The notes: generated by a model not told the origin, from the letters alone. A DNA stretch of 64,000 nucleotides from an uncultured Dehalococcoidia bacterium (GCA_903844845.1 CAIMVG010000009.1:96775-160774); one strand, 5' to 3'. Shown: positions 1-9,548, counted from the stretch's first letter. A program made the numbers and translations.

Positions 1-2
1 AG

Positions 3-752
3 AAGGACGCTAATTTCCAGCTAATGCCCGGTTGGAGGTTCCCTGTTCCCGGTTTTGCCGAAGCGCTAGTGGGAATCAAAAACGAAGAAGAGCGGGATTT
101 TACCCTTAAAATGCCCGAAACCTTTCCCGATGCGGCTAAGGCTGGCAAAGATGTTCATTTCAAGATCAAGATCCTCGATATTCGCCGTGAAAAACTTCCG
201 GAGCTTAATGACGAATTCGCCAATAAAGTTTCACCCGGATCCGGAGGGATTGAAAAACTGCGAGACGCCGTGAAAGGTGATCTTCAGTTGCGCGCCCAGG
301 AAACGGAAAACAAGGCGTTTGAGGACCGTGTCATCGACTCTCTCGTCGAGCAAAGCCAGATCAAGTATCCTCCGCTGCTGGTGGACAGTGAAGTTGACCG
401 GTTGATACAGGAATATGTCGATCGGCTGCGGAACACTTCCAAGGACGAAGAAGAATTCAAGTCTGTACTGAAGATGAGTTCCGAAGAAAAACTACGCGAG
501 TCTTTCAGACCCCAGGCTGAGCAGCGAGTGAAGCGGAACCTCGTTATCTCAAAACTCATCGAAGCGGAAAACGTAAACGCCGACGATTCAGAGGTGGACC
601 TCCAGATCGCCGCCATTACCGCCGACGCCGGCACTAAACTCCCCGAGCAGATGACATATCTGAATAAGCCGGAGAATCGTGATACTTTACGATGGTGGGT
701 GAGAACTAACAAAGCCCGGAAGCTGCTTGTGCAGAAAGCGCAGTCGGAATAG
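3..752 (+). CDS. tig: Trigger factor, C-terminal part (gene runs off the left edge)
   Basis: Ribosome-associated folding chaperone and peptidyl-prolyl isomerase. The reading frame is open from base 3, so the start lies outside the window. The visible part begins in the end of the FKBP-type PPIase domain (PGFAEALVGI), followed by the family segment LPELNDEFANKV and the long helical C-terminal arm domain. The ATG at 24 is an internal methionine. Followed 30 nt later by clpP, the usual tig-clpP order; clpX does not follow here. Identification is firm; length cannot be judged. Confidence 0.93.
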   Translation, partial: KDANFQLMPGWRFPVPGFAEALVGIKNEEERDFTLKMPETFPDAAKAGKDVHFKIKILDIRREKLPELNDEFANKVSPGSGGIEKLRDAVKGDLQLRAQETENKAFEDRVIDSLVEQSQIKYPPLLVDSEVDRLIQEYVDRLRNTSKDEEEFKSVLKMSSEEKLRESFRPQAEQRVKRNLVISKLIEAENVNADDSEVDLQIAAITADAGTKLPEQMTYLNKPENRDTLRWWVRTNKARKLLVQKAQSE

Positions 753-782
753 AATAAAATATTACCACCAGGAGGTTTTATT

Positions 783-1400
783 ATGGATTTCCAGAATGTA
801 GTTCCAATGGTTATCGAAAGCGGGGCGAGGGGCGAACGTGCTTACGATATTTATTCGCTGCTGTTAAAAGAGCGCATAATTATCCTGGGCACACCCATCA
901 ATGACCAGGTAGCCAACAGCATAGTGGCCCAGCTACTGTTCCTCGACCGTGAAGATCCCGATAAAGATATCAATCTCTACATCAATTCTCCGGGCGGCGT
1001 GATCAATGCCGGCCTCGCTATCTATGATACGATGCAGCTCATCCGGCCCCAGGTATCCACGATTTGCATGGGCTTGGCAGCCAGCATGGCAACGATACTT
1101 TTATGCTCCGGGGCCAAGGGAAAGCGTTTCGCGTTGCCTAATTCCACTATCCATATGCATCAAGCAATAGGCGGGGCTCAGGGACAAGCCACCGATATAG
1201 AGATAGCGGCCAGGGAAATTTTACGCGTTCAGGAAATCATCCGCAGTATCCTGGCCAAGAATACCGGCCAGACGATGGAAAAGATCATACACGACACCGA
1301 CAGGGACTATTATCTGAATCCTGTTTCAGCGATGGAGTATGGCTTGATTGATGAAATCCTGTCGAAACCTGAACCCAAGGAGACCAAGGGGAAGAAGTAG
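783..1400 (+). CDS. clpP: ATP-dependent Clp protease proteolytic subunit ClpP
   Basis: Serine protease that forms the double-heptameric degradation chamber used by ClpX/ClpA-type unfoldases in the cytoplasm. 205 residues, normal length. Catalytic triad visible: Ser101 in GLAASMA, His126 in IHMHQ, Asp175 at the end of DTDRD. A clean AGGAGG lies at 770-775 before the ATG. It sits directly behind trigger factor, coupling nascent-chain folding with degradation. No unfoldase gene follows; the next genes are degraded or unrelated. Confidence 0.97.
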   Translation: MDFQNVVPMVIESGARGERAYDIYSLLLKERIIILGTPINDQVANSIVAQLLFLDREDPDKDINLYINSPGGVINAGLAIYDTMQLIRPQVSTICMGLAASMATILLCSGAKGKRFALPNSTIHMHQAIGGAQGQATDIEIAAREILRVQEIIRSILAKNTGQTMEKIIHDTDRDYYLNPVSAMEYGLIDEILSKPEPKETKGKK

Positions 1401-1434
1401 GACCTCCTAGGTTCAGTAACGTTCTTTTTAGAAT

Positions 1435-1713
1435 TCAAGCATCGTGCGCCGGTTGGGGAGCCCCCCTGGCGCCGATGCATTTCAGGCTTAAGCGCGCTTC
1501 GCAGTTGCCCAGCCTGACGTAAGCGTCAGGCTCATTCTCGTCCAGCATCCCCGTAAGAAAACTGGCTGGAAAAGCATCTCCTGCACCGGTAGAGTCCAGT
1601 ACCAGAGATGAATGTCTTCTTCCCCTTAGGAAATAGCGGATAACGATAGTATCGTAAATACCAACAAGCGAATATTCCGTCTGGATATGGGGTAAGAACT
1701 GTTTAGAATCCAA
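1435..1713 (-). pseudogene. C-terminal remnant of a PfkB-family sugar/nucleoside kinase
   Basis: An open frame of 92 codons whose second half carries the PfkB signature: STGAGDAF (anion hole and catalytic Asp) followed by the helix FLTGMLDENEP and the closing segment RLGNCEARLSLKCIGARG. Intact PfkB kinases are about 300 residues, so roughly the N-terminal two thirds are missing. The first 30 residues here do not look like the family. No remnant of the missing part is seen up to 1806. It lies beside another decayed gene, so this looks like a local decay zone. Confidence 0.7.
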
Positions 1714-1806
1714 TACTACAAAGCGATACTACCATCTGAGGTGATATAAGAGTAAGAATAGCACGTGGATTTATACTAGCGACAGGTTAGTCGGGCGGTC
1801 TGCCAA

Positions 1807-2760
1807 TTGCGCTCACATGGTATAATCAAATTTGCTCAAGGTTATTGGCGTGATTATCCCATGAAGCAAATGATATTTAGCCCAAAAACGCATAGTAGCA
1901 GGATGACTATCGTCTGTTTTGTTTCTGGTTCAGGGACAAATTACCAACGTATTGTTGAACGTGATCCAAATCACGAATATGTTGTATTCACTAACAGGCC
2001 AGGTTGTGAAGGGGCAGACAAGGCCAGATCAAATCACCATGTCATAATCGAACTAAGCCACATACCGTACCTTAAAGCTGCAAGAAATAGAGTTGGTTCC
2101 AGCAGCATACCCAGAAATTGTCCAGAGAGAGTACGGTATGAACAAGACGTCTGGAAACTCATAGAAGATAGGATCCAAAAAACACCTGACCTGATCTGCC
2201 TGGCAGGGTATGATCAGTGGTTGACTGATTGGACAGTAGAAAGATACTATCCAAAAATCTTGAATATTCATCCGGGGGATACCACAAAAGGTTACGCGGG
2301 TTTGTACTGGATACCCACTGCCAAAGCGATATTAATTGGAGATAATGAGTTAAGGTCAACAGTGTTTATTGTTGACAAGGGGGAAGACACGGGACCCGTG
2401 TTAGCTCAATCTAAAGCGCTCAGAATCGACTCGACCCTCAATTTATTAGAATCAGAAGGAATAAAAGGGCAGATTGAAGGGATTCAAAAAGTAACATCTT
2501 TCGCGAAAGACCACAGTATCACCACCTATGAGGTTTTTGAAAAAGCAGCCGATGCGGAACAAAAAGAAGCCATTAAACAACTTTGCGAAAACCTCCAGAA
2601 AGCACTCAAGGTATCCGGAGACTGGCAGGTTTACCCATTTGCCGTACACGATCTCATAGCATCCGGGCGTACAGAGATATCTGATCGAATGATATTGATT
2701 GATGGAAAGCAAATGCCTGATCATGGGTATAGGGAAGACGAACAAACTCCACGAAAATAA
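1807..2760 (+). CDS. Formyltransferase-family protein (PurN-like fold)
   Basis: Predicted folate-dependent formyltransferase. The N-terminal phosphate/substrate loop FVSGSGTNYQRIVE resembles GAR transformylase, and the catalytic triad is recognisable as Asn153 and His155 in ILNIHPGD and Asp194 in DKGEDTGPV. After the roughly 200-residue catalytic domain there is a C-terminal extension of about 110 residues that I do not recognise. The start is uncertain: Met19 (1861) and Met33 (1903, just before the fold begins) are possible, and no strong Shine-Dalgarno is seen at any of them. It lies next to a decayed PurN-like gene on the other strand. The substrate may be GAR or another amine; the sequence does not decide. 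Confidence 0.7.
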   Translation: MRSHGIIKFAQGYWRDYPMKQMIFSPKTHSSRMTIVCFVSGSGTNYQRIVERDPNHEYVVFTNRPGCEGADKARSNHHVIIELSHIPYLKAARNRVGSSSIPRNCPERVRYEQDVWKLIEDRIQKTPDLICLAGYDQWLTDWTVERYYPKILNIHPGDTTKGYAGLYWIPTAKAILIGDNELRSTVFIVDKGEDTGPVLAQSKALRIDSTLNLLESEGIKGQIEGIQKVTSFAKDHSITTYEVFEKAADAEQKEAIKQLCENLQKALKVSGDWQVYPFAVHDLIASGRTEISDRMILIDGKQMPDHGYREDEQTPRK

Positions 2761-2799
2761 GTAACATATTTTTTGAATTGATGCGCGTGGCACGTCAGC

Positions 2800-3384
2800 C
2801 AAATATTCCATCACATATTTCGCGATACCTCCCAAAGGGAAACAGCAATAACTCACAACCGGGACCGCGGTCCAACTCCGGGGTGATCAGATAAATCGTT
2901 ACGCCGGTTTGTTTCAGCGGAATGCTGCCCGATAAGCTGCCAGATTACGTCCTGCCAAGTTCTGGTTGGACCCCCCGGTAGCGCCGGATGTAAACTGATC
3001 ATCGTATAACGGTGGCGCATCTCAAGACCAACAATCAGCATGTAACCTGCAAGCAGGCAAAATTCTGGGTCCAACCCATTAATCAGAGTCGTCACCTCCC
3101 GATCGTAAGCGACACGCCATGAAGGTAAGGCGTTCTCAGGAGAAGGCTCAGCATGCGAGCTCTCTTTGAAACGGGAATATGAAAAGCAAACAATATGCAG
3201 ATCGTAAGCGTGAACCCGGTTAATAAAGACGTCGTTCTCGGGAGATTTGCCCTCGTCACGGCTGCAAAGGTACGAAGTTTATTTCAGCTTCTATTTCCCC
3301 GCTTTCGATAGCATTAACGACTGGGGTAAGCAGGTCTCGTGCTTCCTAATCCCGCCCGGTTTAAAACCATCCGATGCGGTACAT
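2800..3384 (-). pseudogene. Decayed PurN-like phosphoribosylglycinamide formyltransferase
   Basis: Read across frames, the minus strand spells a formyltransferase. MYRIGWF (ATG at 3384) is followed by two in-frame stops, then EARDLLTPVVNAIESGEI. A shift near 3270 opens CSRDEGKSPENDVFINRV and continues through PSWRVAYDREV, LLAGYMLIVGLEMRHRY and SLHPALPGGPTRTWQDVIWQL. A shift near 2930 gives GVTIYLITPELDRGP, and another near 2860 gives PVVSYCCFPLGG. Two stops and three frameshifts make it non-functional. The NxHPxLPGG and ELDRGP motifs mark the PurN-type active site. Three independent motif segments appear in the right order, which rules out chance. Confidence 0.8.
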
Positions 3385-3407
3385 CCTGATCAAGCTCCAG
3401 AACCGGG

Positions 3408-4097
3408 TTATTTATTCGTTTTTGGATGCATGGATCCAGGGAATAACTTCTTTATTTTTTTCTTGCTGCGGCGGAGAAGGCTGCGCATGTATATTGCGGG
3501 GGTCGGCCGGAGGCCGTGTATCTCGGCCTTCGCCATGGCTTTAAGGAAGCTCTCAGGCCCCTCAAAATCCGGGAGAGTGATGTAGGCCCTTCCGACTTCG
3601 CCGGTCGAGTGCGAATCGCTGCCAGCGCCTTTGAGCAGTTTATACGATTCTGCAAACTTGCCGGGCAGGGCCAGGTTTTGAGCGGGGATCGTGCGTGCAT
3701 TGAAGACTTCGACGATGTCGATGCTCCCCGCTATCCTATTCAGGGTATCAGCCTGGAGGGCCGAGGAACGGTAGTGGTCGAAAGGGTGTGGCACGCACAC
3801 CAAACCACCCTGATCGCGGATACGTTTGATAGTTTCTTCAGGGGAGAGGCCATTCGGGATGGTTTCCTTGAGGAACAGCCCAATTATTTCCCCCTCGTCA
3901 CTAGCTATTTCTTCACCAACGATAACTTTGAACGGAGTTTTTTCATTTGAGAGTTTTATTGCGCCTTCAGCTGTCCCGTGGTCGGTAACCGCGATGGCCC
4001 CGAATCCCAGTTCTACGCAGCGCTGCACGAGTTTTTCAAGAGTGATATCGGAATCTCCGGAATACCGGGTGTGGATGTGAAGGTCGATTTTAATCAA
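3408..4097 (-). CDS. PHP-domain metal-dependent phosphoesterase
   Basis: Predicted phosphoesterase of the polymerase-and-histidinol-phosphatase (PHP) superfamily, possibly acting on small phosphorylated metabolites or nucleotides. 229 residues. All metal motifs are present: DLHIHT (His7, His9), TDHG (Asp39, His40), GEE (Glu62/63), PHPFD (His104) and GSDSH (Asp161, His163). The C-terminal 35 residues are very basic and hydrophobic (RSLLRRSKKKIKKLF), perhaps a membrane or nucleic-acid contact. The start codon is TTG. It lies 36 nt behind the peptidase gene and probably shares its transcript. Confidence 0.88.
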   Translation of the reverse strand: MIKIDLHIHTRYSGDSDITLEKLVQRCVELGFGAIAVTDHGTAEGAIKLSNEKTPFKVIVGEEIASDEGEIIGLFLKETIPNGLSPEETIKRIRDQGGLVCVPHPFDHYRSSALQADTLNRIAGSIDIVEVFNARTIPAQNLALPGKFAESYKLLKGAGSDSHSTGEVGRAYITLPDFEGPESFLKAMAKAEIHGLRPTPAIYMRSLLRRSKKKIKKLFPGSMHPKTNK

Positions 4098-4133
4098 TTT
4101 AATTCCGGAATCCTTTCATGTGAATCTGAAAAA

Positions 4134-5201
4134 CTACTTTTTAGAAGCCGAAAGCACGCGTATTTTACCATGTTCCATTACGACAGTATCTTCAATGCGC
4201 ACTCCGCCCCAATCGGGAAGGTAGATGCCGGGTTCGACGGTAAAAATCATCCCGTCCGCCAATATGTCTTTGGAAGTGACGCCGACATGCGGTTTTTCAT
4301 GGATGACGAGTCCCACTCCATGGCCGAGGCCATGGCCGTAATAAGAGCCATATCCAGCCGCACTGATGATGTCCCTGGCGATGGCGTCAGCAGCGCTACC
4401 GGTCATGCCCGCAACGATTTGTTGTTCGGCGGATAATTGTGCCTTGAGTACGATATCATAAATATTCCGGAACCGGTTGTCTTCCTTGCCCAGACAGATG
4501 GTCCTTGTGAGGTCGCTCGCATAGCCTTCACATTTAGCGCCGATATCGATGACAATCGGTTCGCCTTCTTGAACAATATAATCGGAAGGTCTGTGATGTG
4601 GCAACGCGGCATTTTTGCCTGCCGCCACGATGACCTCGAAGGGGACCGCTTCGCTTCCGTGCTCGCGCATGTGTTTTTCTATTTCCCAGGCCACCTGGAG
4701 TTCGGTCGCGCCGGGCCTGGCGTTTCCTCGGATGTATTCGATCGCCGCATCGCTCACTGCAACCGCCCTTTCGATGAGCGCGATTTCGGCCGGTTCTTTG
4801 ATACAACGCAGGTCCTCGACTATGCCGGTTGAAGGTTTGAAACTGATTCCAACCGGGGAAAGTATCTCATTGAACTTACTGTACATTTCAAATGTGAGTT
4901 CACCGGCTTCGAAATAGATCTCTTTCAGACCGAGGCCGCCGATGAAATCAGGCAGCCATTTCGCAACCTCCCCCTTGGTTTCGAAAAGGGAAAAGTCCGG
5001 TGATTGTTGTTTCACCTGTTCGACATATCGGAAATCCGTGCCCAGAAGTTGCCTGTCGGCGGTAATGAGCAGGTACCCGGATGAACCGCTGAACCCTGAA
5101 AGGTAATAGCGGTTTTCAGCACGGGATATCAGGATCGACGGGATGTTTTTTTCAGATAGAGTAGTCCTCAGAGCCTTGAGACGTTTCATGTTCATATTCA
5201 T
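4134..5201 (-). CDS. pepP: Xaa-Pro aminopeptidase (M24 family)
   Basis: Metallopeptidase that removes N-terminal residues preceding proline, cytoplasmic. 355 residues, typical of the short PepP/PepQ group. A creatinase-type N-terminal domain is followed by the pita-bread catalytic domain with ligands Asp219 (IDIGA), Asp230 (SDLTRT), His294 (GHGLGHGVG), Glu323 (TVEPGIY) and Glu337 (RIEDTVV). The start overlaps the 3' end of the upstream xerC-like gene by up to 50 nt. Three nearby ATGs (5201, 5195, 5189) are possible starts, all inside the overlap, so translation is coupled. PepP versus PepQ specificity is not decided. Confidence 0.9.
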   Translation of the reverse strand: MNMNMKRLKALRTTLSEKNIPSILISRAENRYYLSGFSGSSGYLLITADRQLLGTDFRYVEQVKQQSPDFSLFETKGEVAKWLPDFIGGLGLKEIYFEAGELTFEMYSKFNEILSPVGISFKPSTGIVEDLRCIKEPAEIALIERAVAVSDAAIEYIRGNARPGATELQVAWEIEKHMREHGSEAVPFEVIVAAGKNAALPHHRPSDYIVQEGEPIVIDIGAKCEGYASDLTRTICLGKEDNRFRNIYDIVLKAQLSAEQQIVAGMTGSAADAIARDIISAAGYGSYYGHGLGHGVGLVIHEKPHVGVTSKDILADGMIFTVEPGIYLPDWGGVRIEDTVVMEHGKIRVLSASKK

Positions 5202-6144
5202 TTTGTTTATCCTTAACTCCCGCCATCGGGTGAGAAGCCATATACACCCTGCGGGCCTGTTTCTGGGTGACGTGAGTATATATCTGTGTCGTTGCGAGGT
5301 TAGCGTGCCCCAGCAGGTCCTGCACTACCCTCAGGTCGGCCCCGCCGTCCAGCAGGTGCGTGGCGAACGTATGGCGGAGCAGGTGCGGGTGGACGCCTTT
5401 CGCGATCCCTGCTGCGGCCGCATACCTTTCCAGCATTTCCTGTACCCATCGTTCGCTGATCCGGACGCCGTAGCGGTTAATAAAAACTGCACCGGTTTTG
5501 ATCTTCCCGAGCATTTCCTGCCTGCCACCCTTTAGATAATTGGAGATGGCCCGGGCAGCGGGCTGCCCTATTATGACCAACCTTTCCTTGTTGCCTTTTC
5601 CCAGAACGCGCAGCTGGCGTGATTCGAGGTCAAGCTGAATCAGGTCTAAGCCGGTGAGTTCACTCACACGGACCCCTGCCGCGTATATCAGTTCGATGAT
5701 GGCGCGGTCTCGCTGGCCGTGAGGTTTGGAAATGTCGGGCTGGCTGATAAGCTTGAGGATCTCTTCAGACGTGAGGAATTCCGGAAGGCGCCGATCAAGC
5801 TTAGGGGATACGGTCAGTTCGGTCGGGTTGCGTTCGATGATATGTTCGCGCAGAAGGTAGCGATAGAATGAACGTATCGCTGACAATTTACGGGCGAGGC
5901 TTACTTTTGCTACATGCTGGTCCACGAGGTAGCCGAGATATTCTCGCATTATGCTTTTATCGACTGCCTCCAGAGAATCGATCCCGCGATGGTCGAGGAA
6001 CTGAAAAAACCCCTTTTCGGTTCCATGAAGCTTGTTCCCTATCAGGTCGCTACGGTAGTTGCGTACCGTGTAACGTGAAGCGTGCCTCTCGGCCTCGAGG
6101 TAGTCCGTGAAGCGGGCAATATAGCCGTTAACTTCGTCCTGCAT
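5152..6144 (-). CDS. xerC: XerC/XerD-type tyrosine recombinase
   Basis: Site-specific recombinase, most likely the housekeeping enzyme that resolves chromosome dimers at dif. 330 residues: N-terminal SAM-like core-binding domain, then the catalytic domain with Arg159 (GVRVSEL), Lys183 (GKGNKER), His254 and Arg257 (HPHLLRHTFATHLL), His280 (LLGHANL) and the nucleophile Tyr289 (TQIYTHV). It has a short extra segment near residues 36-45 compared with typical XerC/D. Its position directly behind topA and dprA argues for the housekeeping role rather than a mobile integrase. The 3' end overlaps pepP. Confidence 0.92.
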   Translation of the reverse strand: MQDEVNGYIARFTDYLEAERHASRYTVRNYRSDLIGNKLHGTEKGFFQFLDHRGIDSLEAVDKSIMREYLGYLVDQHVAKVSLARKLSAIRSFYRYLLREHIIERNPTELTVSPKLDRRLPEFLTSEEILKLISQPDISKPHGQRDRAIIELIYAAGVRVSELTGLDLIQLDLESRQLRVLGKGNKERLVIIGQPAARAISNYLKGGRQEMLGKIKTGAVFINRYGVRISERWVQEMLERYAAAAGIAKGVHPHLLRHTFATHLLDGGADLRVVQDLLGHANLATTQIYTHVTQKQARRVYMASHPMAGVKDKQNEYEHETSQGSEDYSI

Positions 6145-6150
6145 CCAATC

Positions 6151-8403
6151 TCATTCAGCTTTCTTGGTGGTGTATTTACAACTCGTACAACGGGCTGACT
6201 TGTCGGGGCCTTCGACCAGCAGTTTCCCGCATTCCGGGCATGGCTCTTTAAGCGGCATGGAGTTAACGGCGAATTTATGTTTGGGATAGGCGCTGCATCC
6301 GTAAAAGATCTTCCCTCGCTTAGTGAAACGGCCCACCATTTCGCCTTTTTCCGGGCAATCGGGGCAGGGTACCCCTGTCTTGATGCGGAAATTAGTGTGG
6401 TATTTGCATTCCGGATAATTGGAACAGGCGATGAATTTGCCGAATCGCCCGAGTTTAATGACCAGAGGTTTAGCGCAATCCGGGCAGAACTCCCCGGTCG
6501 GCTCGTCCACCCGCTTTACTTTTTCAATCACCTCGTTCGCCTTGGCCAGGTCCTGTTCCAGCGGCTTGTAGAAGCCTTTGACAACGTCCACCCAGTTGAG
6601 TTCGTCGTTGGCTACCTTATCCAGTTCGTCTTCCATGCTTGCGGTGTATTCGACGTTGATGATGTTCCCGAAGTATTCCACGAGCATGTCGGTTACCGTG
6701 AAACCGAGTTCGGTGGGCTGGAAAGCCCCGCCGGTTTTACTTACATATTCCCGACCCTGGATGGTCGCCATGATGGGGGCGTAGGTGGAAGGCCTTCCGA
6801 TGCCGTTTTGTTCAAGCATCTTTATCAACGTTGCTTCGGTGAATCGTGGAGGGGGTTTGGTGAAATTCTGGTCGGCGTCCAGCTTGACCAGGTTAAGGGC
6901 ATCTCCTTTTTCGAGCTTGGGCAGGGCCGACATCTTTTCTTCGGCGTCTTCTTCATCCTTTTGCTCGGCATAGAGGGTCATGAATCCCTGGAAGACGTTT
7001 ACCGAGGTCGTCGTACGAAGAAGGTAGTTGGTCCGGGCTGCCTTGCTTTTCGCTTCTACGTCGAGGGTGGTGTTATCGAATACGGCTTCAGCCATCTGGC
7101 TCGCGACCATGCGCTGCCAGATGAGCTGGTAAAGCCGGTTCTGGTCGAGGCTGAGGTAAGATTTTATCGCCTGCGGTTCGCGCATGATGCGAGTGGGCCG
7201 TATAGCTTCATGGGCTTCCTGGGCGCCTTTCACCTTGCCTGCGAAGGTGCGGGCGTGTTCGGGCAGAAATTCAGGGCCGTACTTGGTTGTGATGAATCCT
7301 CGCGATTCAGCGATGGCCTCCTGGGCTACGTGAGTGGAGTCCGTGCGCATGTAGGTAATGAGGCCGACGCTTTCCTCAGCGCCAATGGGCAGGCCTTCGT
7401 AAAGCTGCTGGGCCAGTGCCATAGTTTTTTTGGCTGTAAAACGGAACCTGCGCGAAGCCTCCTGCTGCATCGTGCTGGTGATGAAGGGAGGGGCGGGGGT
7501 GCGCTTCGCCTGTCTGGTCGCGATTTTGAGGACTGAGTATTCGGCCTTTTCCAGTTCGCCTTTGATGTCCGCAGCCGTTTTCTCATCGTTTACTGGCAAT
7601 TTTTTGCCATCGGCAAGCCCTACCAGGAGTGCCCGAAACTCTGGTTTGGCGGTTGCCTTCTTTAAGAGCCTCGCAGAGATGGTCCAATATTCTACCGGAA
7701 CGAACTTCTGTATCTCGCGTTCGCGGTCGACAACTATTTTGACGGCAACCGATTGAACGCGTCCGGCTGACAGGCCCCTGCGTATTTTGCTCCAGAGGAG
7801 TGGGGACAGCTTGTAGCCCACGAGCCTGTCAAGTATGCGGCGCGCCTGCTGGGCGTCAACCAGGTTCATGTCCACATCGCGGGGGTGTTTGAAAGCCTCG
7901 TTTATCGCTTCGGAGGTGATTTCGTGAAAGAATACACGGCGGTAAGGTGTATCCCCGACATGCGTCGCCTGTTCCAGGTGCCAGGCTATGGCTTCCCCTT
8001 CGCGGTCAGGGTCTGTTGCCAGAAACACGGTCGAGGCGCCTTTAACAGCTTCCTTGAGCTCCTTGACGGTCTTGGCTTTTTCGCGAGAAACGACATATTT
8101 AGGCTCAAAGTTATTTTCGACATCGACGCCGATGCGGCTCTTGGGCAGATCTCGTATATGTCCCAGAGAGGCCTTGATGACGTAACTTTTCCCCAGCATG
8201 CGTGTCAAAGTCTTCGCCTTAGCCGGAGATTCGACTATGACCAAGCTGTAACGTGAGCCGCGTTTGCGTTCGCCGTCCCCGGAATTTTTTGTCGAGGTTT
8301 TAGCTTTGGTTGTCGTCGCTTTGACGGCTTTTTTAACCAGCTTGCGGGTTGCCGTTTTGGCCTTAGCCGGTGATTTCACTTTTTCGAGATCTGTTTTCGC
8401 CAT
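6151..8403 (-). CDS. topA: DNA topoisomerase I
   Basis: Type IA topoisomerase that relaxes negative supercoils. 750 residues. A lysine/alanine-rich N-terminal tail of about 50 residues precedes the Toprim domain (LVIVESPAKAKTLTRML, DPDREGEAIAWHL). The catalytic tyrosine is Tyr351 in ITYMRTDST. The C-terminus carries three Topo_C zinc-ribbon repeats starting at EFCPDC, VPCPDC and PCPECG; the second lacks a complete cysteine set. It lies between dprA and xerC on one strand with gaps under 20 nt, so these are probably co-transcribed. Confidence 0.97.
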   Translation of the reverse strand: MAKTDLEKVKSPAKAKTATRKLVKKAVKATTTKAKTSTKNSGDGERKRGSRYSLVIVESPAKAKTLTRMLGKSYVIKASLGHIRDLPKSRIGVDVENNFEPKYVVSREKAKTVKELKEAVKGASTVFLATDPDREGEAIAWHLEQATHVGDTPYRRVFFHEITSEAINEAFKHPRDVDMNLVDAQQARRILDRLVGYKLSPLLWSKIRRGLSAGRVQSVAVKIVVDREREIQKFVPVEYWTISARLLKKATAKPEFRALLVGLADGKKLPVNDEKTAADIKGELEKAEYSVLKIATRQAKRTPAPPFITSTMQQEASRRFRFTAKKTMALAQQLYEGLPIGAEESVGLITYMRTDSTHVAQEAIAESRGFITTKYGPEFLPEHARTFAGKVKGAQEAHEAIRPTRIMREPQAIKSYLSLDQNRLYQLIWQRMVASQMAEAVFDNTTLDVEAKSKAARTNYLLRTTTSVNVFQGFMTLYAEQKDEEDAEEKMSALPKLEKGDALNLVKLDADQNFTKPPPRFTEATLIKMLEQNGIGRPSTYAPIMATIQGREYVSKTGGAFQPTELGFTVTDMLVEYFGNIINVEYTASMEDELDKVANDELNWVDVVKGFYKPLEQDLAKANEVIEKVKRVDEPTGEFCPDCAKPLVIKLGRFGKFIACSNYPECKYHTNFRIKTGVPCPDCPEKGEMVGRFTKRGKIFYGCSAYPKHKFAVNSMPLKEPCPECGKLLVEGPDKSARCTSCKYTTKKAE

Positions 8404-8417
8404 AAATTACTCTCTTC

Positions 8418-9539
8418 CTAGTCTATCGCAAGCGCGTAGTTTTCGTCTGATTCCCTTGCCAGTGCAAAAAGCATGGGACCCACCTGTTTGACCATGCCCT
8501 TGAGTTCCATTATAGCCAATGTGCCGCTTACTGTGTGAACCGGCAGGCTGCATGAGCGGCAGAGTTCGTCAATGTGCAGGGGTTCAGCCCCCAGATGTTC
8601 CAGCAGAACTCCCTCGGTGCGTGTAGAAGGAATCACTTCCTTCATTTCTGTCTGGCGAGCTACCGCCGTAAGGTTAAGTTCTTCAAGTATATCACCAGGG
8701 CGGGTCACACACTTGGCCCCTTCCTGGATGAGCTTGTTCGTGCCCTTGCTTGCACGGGAAAGTATGCTTCCCGGGACGGCGAACACCTCCCTGTTCTGCT
8801 CGACCGCGAATTGGGCGGTTATAAGTGCCCCGCTGGTTTCGGCCGCTTCAACGACCAGCACTCCCAGACACAGCCCCGACAGTATGCGGTTGCGGCGGGG
8901 GAAATTCTCGGGGCGGGGGCGTGTTCCGGGCGGGTACTCGCTGATAAGCGCGCCGTGTTCGATGACCCGTCTCGAAAGCATCGTGTTCTCGGCGGGATAG
9001 ATGGAATCGAGGCCCCCGCCGACAACAGCCAGGGTGCGCCCGCCCGAGGTAATAGCCGCCTCGTGGGCGATGGCGTCGATGCCTTTGGCGAGCCCGCTGA
9101 CGACCGTTATCTGGCTTTTGGCCAATCCCGATGCCATTTCGTCCGCCACCTGCCGGCCGTAAATCGTCGGCTGGCGAGTTCCCACTACTGCTACGCACCA
9201 TTCGTCTTCAGGCTTTATTTCGCCTTTGACGAACAGAAGGGCAGGGCGGTCGTATATCTCTTTGAGCCTGGCGGGAAATGCGTCGTCGTGCCAGGTCAGG
9301 AGGCGAATGTTGAGCCTCTCCAGTTTATCTGTTTCTGCTTCGAGGTTGATTTTCGGGCGGGTTTCGAGGATGTTGCGGTAGAGCGTGTCTTCTATGCCGA
9401 CGTGCTTAAGCTCTGAGGGACCGGCCTGCCATGCCTCCTCGAGGGTTTTGAAAGCAGCCTCAAGCTGTCCGAATCGTACCGGGCCGATCCCGGGAATCAG
9501 ACTGAACCCAAGCCAGTATTTGAGTTGGCGGTTTTCCAC
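8418..9539 (-). CDS. dprA: DNA-processing protein DprA
   Basis: Loads RecA on incoming single-stranded DNA during natural transformation. 373 residues: N-terminal helical region (HhH-like, LIPGIGPVRFGQLE), Rossmann-fold DprA domain with VVGTRQPTIYGRQVA, SGLAKGIDAIAHEAA, VGGGLDSIYPAEN and FPRRNRILSGL, then a C-terminal winged-helix (DML1-like) region. The start is GTG at 9539. First gene of the minus-strand dprA-topA-xerC-pepP-PHP run. An extended -10 element lies only 9 nt upstream, so the mRNA leader must be very short. Confidence 0.95.
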   Translation of the reverse strand: MENRQLKYWLGFSLIPGIGPVRFGQLEAAFKTLEEAWQAGPSELKHVGIEDTLYRNILETRPKINLEAETDKLERLNIRLLTWHDDAFPARLKEIYDRPALLFVKGEIKPEDEWCVAVVGTRQPTIYGRQVADEMASGLAKSQITVVSGLAKGIDAIAHEAAITSGGRTLAVVGGGLDSIYPAENTMLSRRVIEHGALISEYPPGTRPRPENFPRRNRILSGLCLGVLVVEAAETSGALITAQFAVEQNREVFAVPGSILSRASKGTNKLIQEGAKCVTRPGDILEELNLTAVARQTEMKEVIPSTRTEGVLLEHLGAEPLHIDELCRSCSLPVHTVSGTLAIMELKGMVKQVGPMLFALARESDENYALAID

Positions 9540-9548
9540 TGGATTGGT

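Noticed and set aside
2452..2856. 134-codon minus-strand frame overlapping the formyltransferase
   Set aside because: Only its first 15 residues (the tail of the decayed purN-like gene) are meaningful; the rest is antisense to an intact gene.
6277..7536. 419-codon plus-strand frame antisense to topA
   Set aside because: Shadow of the GC-rich topA codon pattern; topA is certain and the frame has no recognisable domain.
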